Below, piece after piece: positions 55,900 to 64,000 of a DNA stretch of 64,000 bases. The position numbers and the translations under genes were made by a program. Below the pieces are notes generated by a model that saw nothing but the letters and a program-made list of their open reading frames with translations, was not told the DNA's origin and searched no databases. The DNA is taken from NCBI GenBank assembly GCA_933228895.1, contig OW121856.1, forward strand, positions 109,157,027 to 109,221,026, in the 5' to 3' direction. Position 1 is the first letter of the stretch; each line of letters opens with the position of its first letter. The DNA comes from Platycnemis pennipes (Eukaryota; Arthropoda; Insecta; Odonata; Platycnemididae).

Positions 55900-57305
55900 C
55901 CCGGAATTGAAAGGTCAAGACATTAGTCTCGGGCTTGCTTGGATTTACAGACGTAAAGATCACGAAGGATGCCGATTGGGTGACCGAACAGGATGCACTA
56001 CACCCCCTCAATACACTCCCTCTTCACCCTGGGATAGATTAAAACTTCCGCAATTACTTCTTTCAAAACGACATCGCACTCATTTAAAAGTAAATCAATT
56101 ATTCTTTGTGCAGTTCGGTGACAACATCTTACATAGTAAGTTTAATGGATTGTCATTCAATAATATATGGTCTCACACTCGTGCAGTGATGCTATTCATT
56201 GCCCACATTATCCACGCAGTATTTCTAATAATTTGACCACATATTTCATAACCCCTCCTCAGAGTTTTTCCGATTCTTCCTATTTTATACTGGGTTGACG
56301 ACAAGATACACTTGCCACTGTTGGACCCCATGGGTATTAACCGCAATATATATTCAGGAAAGGCAAAGCCTCATTATGCTATCTGAAGAATGCATTACTC
56401 TCTTTTTTTGCACCATTCCTCCAAGCACCAACAGCAAAAATACTCAGGAGACTTAAAAAATCATCATTGCCTTATTAAATAGATAATATTATCATGGAAA
56501 CCGAAATAGATTTTAGATAAAGCAGGTAGAGATTTTTATGTTGCAAGGAAATAAAAATGCATTTCAATTCGATGTTATAGCTGCCATTCACCAAACTCCC
56601 TAGGGTTCATGATGGGATTCCGTCCAAAAGGCCGTTTGGGGTTGAGTTTACACTCGCGGGCGAGAGCCGCAATGGTGCCGGCTATCGGCTCCTTTGCGGG
56701 GCGAGTAATCATGAAAATGTGCTCTCACCACGTTCACGCGTCATGATTCTGTAATGCTCGTTTCTGGGCCGGCATAATTTGAATCCGACCATGTTTCACG
56801 AGGCAATCTGTTATGAACTCAAGGAAAAAAGTACAAATCAAGCGTGAATTTGATTTCATGGCGAGTAGGCCGAGGGAAAAAATGTAATTCCGAGGCACGC
56901 GAATGTTGGAGGGGGAGTTGGAATTTGCTATCGATTGCTGAGCGAGCAGAGCATACGCTGTCGGCGGTGGATAATCAAGGCATTAAATTAAATTTTAAAG
57001 AAAGGGTGGCAATCAAGTTGCCAAAGAAATTATTTAAAAGTTTGGGAGTAGACTCAAACTTCCCTGCAGCGGTGAGAGTGGGGTTTAATGCCGCCGCGCC
57101 AGTGGGGCGGAAAGGCGAGGAAGGGGCTGCTGAGGGTGCAGACGATACACGCCATCCGAATCGGCAGCATTCGAGAAACATTACGAAGAAAATGAACTGG
57201 ACCACCTACCCTATAAATATAGTTACACTTAGTTTCCTAAGTACGTGAACATAAACATAGAGAAATCAATTGCAGACGTTCTTTAAAAGGCGTGTCTGAA
57301 AAATA
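55900..57305. other. No gene recognised
   Basis: Frames 55847-56236 (plus, 129 codons) and 56844-57248 (plus, 134 codons) were examined. The second has protein-like composition (VDNQGIKLNFKERVAIKLPK) but no recognised family or splice support, so it stays uncalled. Confidence 0.35.
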
Positions 57306-57309
57306 CTTG

Positions 57310-57498
57310 AAAATGAAAGAATGAAACTTTGTTGGGTTCACTTTTTATTTAAATAGGCACGACCCTGGTTTCATAGCGTAGCTACTACATCTTCAAGTTA
57401 CATCTTCAGACCTGAAGACGTAACAACGCTATGAAACCCGGGTCGTGCCTATTTAAATATAAAGTGAATCCAACAAAGTTTCATTCTTTCATTTTCCA
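57310..57498. repeat. Head-to-head inverted repeat pair with hammerhead-like cores
   Basis: Arms of about 86 bp (57310-57397 and 57411-57498) are inverted copies sharing GGCACGACCC(T/G)GGTTTCAT, TTTAAAT, CAACAAAGTTTCATTCTTTC and more, separated by about 13 bp. The right arm on plus reads CTGAAGA, C, a weak stem, GAAACCCGGGTCGTG. The left arm on minus reads TTGAAGATGTAG, a better stem (GTAGTAGCTACGCTAT) and GAAACCAGGGTC. This suggests two termini of a Penelope-like or retrozyme-like repeat facing each other. Confidence 0.75.
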
Positions 57499-57499
57499 T

Positions 57500-57955
57500 C
57501 ATGGAAAGGTATCACATAATCAAGCCTAAAGTTATCAGCTATATTTTTGAAAAATACTTGTTTTTACGAAGAGAAAAAGTAGACGGTTTTCTTCACGAAA
57601 CACTCAGAATCACCTGCAAGCACAAAATCCACCTGGCATCTCAATAAAATGAGATGATAAAAATATTCCAATTTCTCCCTAGGCAAACGATTAACGGCAA
57701 TATTACAAAATTCTTTCTGATAAAGATTTTTAATTAGACTTTACTAAAAACTAAACGTAATACTTCGTAATTTTGTAATGGAATTGAAAGCTAATGCTTC
57801 ATAGTTACCAAAAATGTATTTTTGACACTTTAGTGCATTTAGAACTAGCATACTTGGATTAAAGTTTATAGCTTATATAAGTTTATCAAAAGCTAAGTTT
57901 ATACAGCATCGTCTATCTGAAGATCTTAAGTCTGCGACAAGATAATATCAAAGTT
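57500..57955. other. No gene recognised
   Basis: AT-rich. Nothing identified. Confidence 0.45.
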
Positions 57956-58030
57956 ATGGCCGGGATTTGAACCAGTGGCCTTTAGCTTGCCCGGTTAGGA
58001 CGTTTCCGAACTGACTACCACGCGGGCAGC
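57956..58030 (-). repeat. tRNA-like SINE head or pseudogene
   Basis: The minus strand shows CGCGTGGTAGTCAGTTCGGA (A box) and CACTGGTTCAAATCCCGGCC (B box) separated as in a tRNA. The D-arm and acceptor do not fold to a standard cloverleaf. Confidence 0.6.
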
Positions 58031-58790
58031 TTACTGCATCAAACTCCGGTTAGAAAGACGATGTAGAATATAGCAGTAAATACTAACTTCGTTACGACGA
58101 GTTAACGACGAGATCTAGAATAATGGACCTTTCACTCTGATGAGAGGAAAGACGGAGCTTTTACGGCCAATAGGAGGTTGTCGGTGACATCTTGTCAGTG
58201 CAGATATCACTTTTCGCAGGAGAGAATATTTATTTCTTCAGTTGCTGGATAATTACGCTAATTAATTAATAAGTAGCAGTTAATTACGGACATGTAATTA
58301 GTCCAAATTACTTATATCACCCCAAGTATATTGTGTGACATTTAATTTATAGTACACTATTTTCTCTCAAGGCACAATTCCCGTCTGGTTTGGTGCGATC
58401 TACGGAAAGTGTTCCATCAGCCTGGGTCTCGACACAAGTTCCTATCATGACGCTTCACATTAATGGCCTCAGTAACCTCATTCAGGGTGAAAATTTCAAA
58501 GTTCAAAGAGTTAGTTTACTCTGAGCGGTGAATAAAGCAGCGGATCGTAATAAATTAGTGCGTCACTACTTCACCATTCTTTCGGACGGCAACAGATAGT
58601 TATTTTCTCGTGTTATCTTTATTTCTCGAAATCCATGGTGTATGCGTTTCAGATCTTCAGCATTTTTCGCAAATTTCTGCGTCAGTTTATTGCCAATCCA
58701 GTCATCGCAAGATAATGCGGCAAGAGTAGATCGCAAATCAACAGCCGACAGAGCTGAGGCATCTGGAAAGAGGCGGTGTTGACCAACATC
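58031..58790. other. No gene recognised
   Basis: A 93-codon minus frame (58566-58847) runs into the LINE tail and is not credible. Confidence 0.4.
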
Positions 58791-59625
58791 AACATCTACA
58801 TAATACCCTACAAGCCACCATAAAGGTGTGTGGCAGGGGGTGAACACTCACCAAACATGCACCACATATCATGCATAAAAAAAGGATCAGTACTTTTATA
58901 GGTACTGTTCAAAACTACGCTATTTAAAAAAAGATAAAAATAGTAAAGCATACATGCAAAAACATGCCGTTAGTTGGGTTAGCTTTAAGTCCTTATACCA
59001 ACATGCAGCTACCAATATTATCCATTGCTACACTCATACTGGATATATTTACCGTTATTCATATCCCTAATAGTACAAGGGAAAAAGGACATTTTGAATC
59101 TGTCAGTTCGGCAATCAATTTCCCTAATTTTGTGATTACGGTCCAGTCTACCATAGTAAGTTGGGGTCCGCAAAATATTTTTAACATCATCACTGAAAAT
59201 ATGGTCTTGGAATTTGTTTAAGAGATTAAGTATTAATTTCAACCTGCAATCTGACAATGATTCCCAATTTAATTCATTTAATAGACTGATTACGCTAATA
59301 AGGTTATCGTACCGTCCCTTTACAAATCTTGCCAATCTTTGCTGCACACGTTCAAGTTCGTTATTTAGACCGATTTCGTAGGGATCCCATACCCTGGCAG
59401 CATATTCCAAATGAGGTCTTACAAGGGAGAAGTAGCTGATTTCTCGTACATTATCGTCAGATTTACCCAATACTCTCTTGACGAATCCCAGTTTACGATT
59501 CGCTTGACCCATTATTTCACGAATGTGTTTACCCCAGGAAAGATCATGCGTCAGTCTTATTCCAAGTTATTTAATTGATTCCACGTTTGTCAACGAGTGA
59601 AGATGAATTGCATTGACCTGAGCTA
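58791..59625 (-). mobile_element. LINE-A1, longest coding reach
   Basis: Minus strand, in order from upstream: HLHSLTNVESIK, LGIRLTHDLSWGKHIRE, then the open frame 59512-59018 with MGQANRKLGFVKRVLGKSDD, NVREISYFSLVRPHLEYAAR, VWDPYEIGLNNELERVQQRL, NELNWESLSDCRLKL and RTDRFKMSFFPCTIRDMNNG, followed by the UTR and complete tail (CTACATAATACCCTACAAGC in + orientation). One stop separates the upstream blocks. With 164 intact codons it is, with the 44712 copy, the best template of the family's C-terminus. RT catalytic motifs are not included. Confidence 0.95.
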
Positions 59626-59627
59626 TG

Positions 59628-59850
59628 CATCTGAAAAAGTACAAGTAGTCACAGCAGCAGGGAATTCACCAGGTGTAAGTACGAGACCATCCAATATTTC
59701 GGCAAGATCAACATCCCCATAACTCCAGTCAGTTCCCGCTCTCACAACTGTACCTGCAACCTCTTGGTGCACGAAACAACGGAAATTCAACCAAAACTTT
59801 GCCGGAATGAATTTGGATGCAATGGGGAGGTGTCTCTTCTCACGCAGCCA
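59628..59850 (-). other. Open segment with MIB/HERC2-like signature
   Basis: A continuous minus frame from about 59850 to a stop near 59628 includes VAGTVVRAGTDWSYGDVD then LAEILDGLVLTPGEFP. The VVR-DW-GD arrangement resembles the core of MIB/HERC2 domains, found in mind-bomb-type and HERC E3 ubiquitin ligases. The match is short, the LINE directly follows, and no other exons are seen. It may be a captured or broken exon, or coincidence. Confidence 0.25.
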
Positions 59851-59894
59851 CTGTCTCGAGATGCAGAGGGCGTCTCGGTGCGAGCTAGCAAGGA

Positions 59895-59962
59895 GTGTGC
59901 AGGGAAGGGAAGTGTGCAGGGTAGGGGAGTGTGCAGGGTAGGGGAGTGTGCAGGGAAGGGGA
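59895..59962. repeat. 17-bp minisatellite, four units
   Basis: Units GTGTGCAGGG(T/A)AGGG(G/A)A occur four times head to tail without interruption. The period is not a multiple of three, so the overlapping frames are not conserved coding repeats. Confidence 0.9.
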
Positions 59963-61220
59963 TATCAGTTGTGCGAGCGCTCCGCTCTCCTCGCTTTAAA
60001 CTAATTGCGTCGTGCATTCAAAATTGATCAAACAAAACGGCGAGCGGCCTCGAACACGTCTTCCAGGCACTCGCGCGAAGGCAAAGGGTGGGCGAGGGCT
60101 GGGAGACAGGGCTTCATCTTCTTTTAGTCCGCTGAGAAAATCCCCACCGCCTTGGGTATTCTGAGCATATCAGGATGGGGAGGGAAAAAGGATTACAAAC
60201 CCTTAAATCCGACCACCCTCTTGTTAAGTCCCTTGGCCGTGGAAAGGCGTCGCTTTATATTTCGCTCAAAAGATGGCGGCACCCAGTTATGCAAGGAAGG
60301 AGGTTGCCCCAAGGAGCGTTCCTTTTCCCATAAAGAAGAAGGAGGAGGAGGCTGCAAGGGGCCTTTCTCTCCTTAATGGGATTTCTCGGCTGGCGGAGCA
60401 CAACAGGTACATTCGCGAGGATACTCACCGACCCTGTCGCCTACCCCCTCGCCTTGAATGCTTAAAAAGCCTCGCGAAACTCAAGCCACTTCGCGGCTAC
60501 ACCACCCCAACGACGGGCGTGTCCGTCCCGGCCAACCCCGCTCAACATTACTTCGCAAAATAGGCATTAATGGGGCCAGATGGGTTCTCTCTCTCTCAGA
60601 GGGTGTAATGTAATAGCGCGAGCATTTTTCCTGCCGTCTGCAATATTTAAGTGTGCCCGCCCTGGATGCCGCTCCCATCGGCATAAGCACTGACTGCTTT
60701 CAGGACGCAGCACCAACACAACGACTTTACAGTTAGCAACACCATGGTGTGGTTGGTATTCCCAAGGTGCAAGGCCCACAACAATTCCCACTGGAAGAAA
60801 ATTTGTGATCCCTAATAAGTTTAAAAATGGCATGGAAATGAGAACTCACAAAAAATGAGTTATTTATTCAAGTTTTATCGTTTCAAACTTTAATATTAAT
60901 ATATTTTGAGTGGCTTCATTTTCATATGAGCATGGCTCAGAGCTGCGATAAAAAAATTAATATTATAAATGAAAAGAGTGGGCCGAACTTGATTTGCCGT
61001 AGAAGAGTGAAACTTGAGGGTGTTCTCTCCAGGAAAAGCCACCCTTGTGCAAATTCGAAACAACTTTGTTGGCAACCTTCTCAGGCACGGGATTCATGAC
61101 GGTGCCCATCGACTCCTAAGAAGGCTTCGGCCGGAAGATGCTGACAAAACTTGTAATCCCGAGTCTTTTGCCATTTTCCACAATCCCAGTTCAAAAATGA
61201 AGGCCATGCAAATTCATATT
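59963..61220. other. No gene; partly GC-rich
   Basis: 60050-60560 is GC-rich with short frames on both strands, with no domain and no splice signal I trust. Confidence 0.4.
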
Positions 61221-61221
61221 C

Positions 61222-61375
61222 ATCTACATCTTCATAATGCCCTTCAAGCCACCATAAAGGTGCGTGGCAGGGGGTGAATTCTCACCAAACATGAACTACA
61301 TATCATGCATAAAAAAGGATTAGTACTTGTATAGGTACTGTTCAAAACTACGCTATTTAAAAAAAGATAAGGTAC
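61222..61375 (-). mobile_element. LINE-A1 3' UTR fragment
   Basis: Tail complement (CATCTACATCTTCATAATGC), the GCGTGGCAGGGGGTGAATTC box and UTR up to CTACGCTATTTAAAAAAAGA. The coding part is absent. A GATAAGG/AAAGATA simple repeat follows to about 61410. Confidence 0.9.
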
Positions 61376-61431
61376 GTAAAAGATAAAAAAGAGATAAGGT
61401 AAGGATAAGCGTATCATTCATATCTATTATG

Positions 61432-61707
61432 AATCATCATCATCATTGATCAACAATCCTAGGATTGGTTTGACGCAGCTTTCCACTCGATTCTTCTATC
61501 GGCCAACCTTTTCATTGTGACGTAATTCTTCTCTTTTACATTCTTCACAACTTGCTCCATATACCTCATACGAGGCCTGCCTTTTCCATTCTTCCCGTTC
61601 ACTTTTCCCTCGACGATTGTCTTCATCAGGCCAGCGTGTCTCAAGATATGGCCGATTAAGTTGTCCCGTCTTTTTTTCAATGTTTTCAGTAGGCATCTCA
61701 TCTCCGA
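61432..61707 (-). mobile_element. LINE-B 3' end (ORF2 C-terminus)
   Basis: The minus frame from 61701 to the stop at 61459 encodes RRDNLIGHILRHAGLMKTIV, EGKVNGKNGKGRPRMRYMEQ, VVKNVKEKNY and ADRRIEWKAASNQ. The stop is followed by CCTAGGATTG and an ATGATGATG tail (in + orientation CATCATCATCATTGATCAAC). An intact short end with upstream parts missing. It lies 57 bp from the LINE-A1 fragment above, in the same orientation. Confidence 0.9.
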
Positions 61708-61709
61708 TC

Positions 61710-62312
61710 ACTGTCAAAAAATAATTGTTGGATCAAGTTGTAGTAATTTAAGAACCACGTGGAAATCTATCAGAATCACAAGCCGCGCAAAAATAGTGAG
61801 TGAATCCAAAAAACTATAAAATCCAATAAAAGGGCATAAGGGAATGATAACGCCATAAGCGAAACAAGTTACATTTTGATTGACACTTCTTGGCTAGAAT
61901 ATAGGGAGTGGGAGGACGACTTCTTTTGCCATTAGATTTTGGATGACCAAACAACTTCTGACGCCACTGATCGTGCCGACCGCCGAGTGCTTGCACGAAA
62001 GATTCAGGTGTTGAAAATGGAGGTCCAAGGGAGTAGTGGACACTCCGAGACAGAACGAGATGGTGTGAGACACATTAGAAACAAGGGCAGATACGAGGAA
62101 TATCAGCGGCAATAAACGTCTCAAAGTAAAGACCCAAGACAGGAAAAAATGAAGGGAACTAGCAAAAGAGAATCATTCAGAGGGAATCGAATAACAAATG
62201 AAAAGACGCATCCCGAGAGATATTTTGATTGTCACCATCTGATGATGATCACCCGTCAAATATCTGGTCATGAGAGTCTTGTTTCTTGGTGAAATTTGAA
62301 AAATATCAATTG
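61710..62312. other. No gene recognised
   Basis: Nothing identified. A 76-codon minus frame (61894-62124) starts with a hydrophobic stretch but has no other support. Confidence 0.4.
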
Positions 62313-62904
62313 TTCAATAATAGGGATGGGTCGGTTCGGTTCTTCGGTTCTCGGTTCAACCGGTTCTTGAGCTTAGAACCGGAACCGAGGCCCAAAATAA
62401 TCGGTACCGAAATAATTGGCGCGAAAACGAGTTTGAAACCTGCTCACACTGAAAGTGGAGGCTTCACATTAAAACCTGGTGAAATAGTGTACTTAGATGT
62501 TTCAAAGTTGCCGCGAATTGTTCTAATTCAGACGTTAAAATGGCTATATGATTTATTTTATTACATCCAATTCTATCAAGTGATGAAATGCCGCCGTAAT
62601 AAGGATATTCTGATTGATATGTATATGTTACGTACACCTCCTTATGAGGTGCGAGTCCTCATACCATTTTCGTTAATTATATCATAATATACTGTATACA
62701 TAACACAAAAAAAATAATGAAGTAGGTATTCTTTTTCAAGCAGTATGTCTCTGAAAATGATTACTGATTATCTTATCTTACCATTGATCAATGCAAAGTA
62801 AGTGGTAAATTAAGACCCGGAACCGAGAATCGGAACCAAGAACCGAAGTTAAGAACCGAACCGGAACCGAAAAAAAGTGGAACCGACCCATCCCTATTCA
62901 ATAA
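62313..62904. mobile_element. hAT-type non-autonomous element, copy 2, with TSD
   Basis: A 576-bp element (62321-62896) with ends identical to copy 1 (TAGGGATGGGTCGGTTCGGT) and a perfect 8-bp duplication TTCAATAA (62313-62320, 62897-62904). It contains an extra segment of about 216 bp, absent from copy 1, between ATTCAG and TCTCTGAAAATG. The open frame 62286-62687 reads GGFTLKPGEIVYLDVSKLPR and continues into the extra segment. This could be a remnant of the parental transposase or chance. Confidence 0.93.
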
Positions 62905-64000
62905 TCATGTTGAACATTTGATGTAATAAGGAGCTAGTGGCTTCCTGATACCAGAGCTTCAAACTTCAGGAGGAAGAAATTTTATAATTTTCAAAATGAC
63001 AAAGTGGACTCCTTATTAAATTCTACGAATGAAATGAGGACCCATCTTTTAAGAGCACCCAATAAGGAAGGACCTTGGTATATCATGATCACAGACGGTA
63101 GTTGGAGAAAACTTGGAGGAAGAAGTCAGGTTTTGAAGAAAAACGCGATTTTTTTTAACGACGCATGCGTGCGCACCATCCTAACTTTAATTTGTAAAGT
63201 TGAAGAAACTTCACATAGGAGAGGCAAAGAGGAGGACTCCTAAGCCATAGGAGTTTTTGATGCGCAGTTGGCGAGCGAGGTTCTCATATTTCAGCGAGAG
63301 AAATGCAGATATATTTATTACAGGCACTCCTCCAATTTCCCGGGTGATAGGATTGCAGCGCGGCCGAGAGCGAAAATTGAACTAATCCCAATTCATTCGA
63401 GGGCTGTTCTAAATGCGGGAGGGGGTTTGTTCCGAACGCGGCCGACGGCGGCGCCACGCACTCCATCGCTTGATCGCTGCATCATGCAAGGCGTTTGCAT
63501 AAGCGATCCGTGATTGGATGACTGACCTGCCGTTGTTGGTCAGCGGTGAAACGGCGAACTGTCGCGGACGCCCGGCTTAACTCACCGGACAAATGGAGGC
63601 AAGCAAGACAACCAGTGCTAATGCCATTTCTTTGGTTTTCTACACCATTTACTACACATGATAATGAACTGGCTTCGGTCCCAGCACCACATTGTTTGTC
63701 GGAATCTTGTGTTTTTAAAAAGTTCTCATTCCATCGCTGTCTATCACCCTTTTGAACAACAAGATATGGAAATGGTGGAAGCAACATGGATACTGATGAA
63801 AAATCACCAATCCTTTAATTTTCAGAGACAATTTTACTCACGCAATCAGGATGAAATCATTTATCAATTATTATCGTTCTTTGTATGCTAAGGATATATT
63901 CCAGCAGTTGACGAATTTCTGTAGGTATATATGTGTAAATCATAATTGGTTCAAAAATATGAAATAAAGCACTAATCAAACGCGTTGACGGGAAAAAATA
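62905..64000. other. No gene recognised
   Basis: Mixed composition with a short GC-rich stretch at about 63355-63480. Frames 63268-63513 (plus) and 63482-63787 (minus) lack recognised domains. Confidence 0.4.

Noticed and set aside
1..64000. CRISPR array or bacterial operon
   Set aside because: No regularly spaced identical short repeats with unique spacers, no dense co-directional ORFs and no Shine-Dalgarno pattern. All evidence points to a eukaryotic genome.

Overview
This is a stretch of a eukaryotic nuclear genome, most likely an arthropod and probably an insect. There are no operons, no dense long ORFs and no bacterial signals. The DNA is AT-rich with isolated GC-rich islands, and it is packed with decayed LINE, piggyBac, hAT, pogo-like, tRNA-SINE and 5S-derived sequences. 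I cannot name the species from sequence alone. No complete host protein-coding gene is recognisable, so the window reads as intergenic or deep intronic DNA.

The dominant component is one non-LTR retrotransposon lineage, called LINE-A here (CR1/L2-like by its C-terminal protein blocks). About two dozen 5'-truncated copies lie on both strands. Each ends in a conserved 3' segment (CCCCTGCCACACACC, a GGTGGCTTGCAGGGTATT box, then GATGTA repeats). Two subfamilies are visible. A1 has the C-terminal blocks DRFKMSFFPRTIRDMNNGK. A2 has the block KCDEKTKERCYFSLVRPH. A second lineage, LINE-B, ends in GRPRMRYMEQVVKDVKE and RIEWRAASNQ followed by an (ATG)n tail, and is present three times. A third, very decayed RT fragment lies near 24.1-24.65 kb.

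DNA transposons, in order: a long-TIR MITE at 1.2 kb with a second copy at 31.0 kb; a TAATGGGG-ended family at 5.3, 22.7 and 34.3 kb; a hAT-type element at 12.0 kb (inserted in a LINE-A copy) and again at 62.3 kb, both with perfect 8-bp target duplications; a TIR element at 12.9 kb; a pogo-like remnant at 15.3-16.25 kb; a 2.0-kb element with two-layered inverted termini at 36.3-38.3 kb; and a decayed piggyBac transposase at 39.9-40.8 kb. Short retroelements include several unrelated tRNA-like heads (4.0, 15.1, 35.1, 36.1, 47.2 and 58.0 kb) and one 5S rRNA-derived unit at 25.95 kb.

The most unusual structures are the 36.3-38.3 kb element, a 139-bp insert containing a nested hairpin with 13-bp flanking direct repeats at 38.7 kb, three head-to-head inverted repeat pairs (4.6, 35.1, 57.4 kb), and a scattered hammerhead-ribozyme-like signature (CTGANGA-N-stem-GAAAC-GTC). 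Long intervals such as 40.8-44.7, 47.4-50.2 and 50.3-57.3 kb hold no feature I can identify beyond short palindromes, tandem duplications and GC islands. The many short open frames there are judged to be chance.
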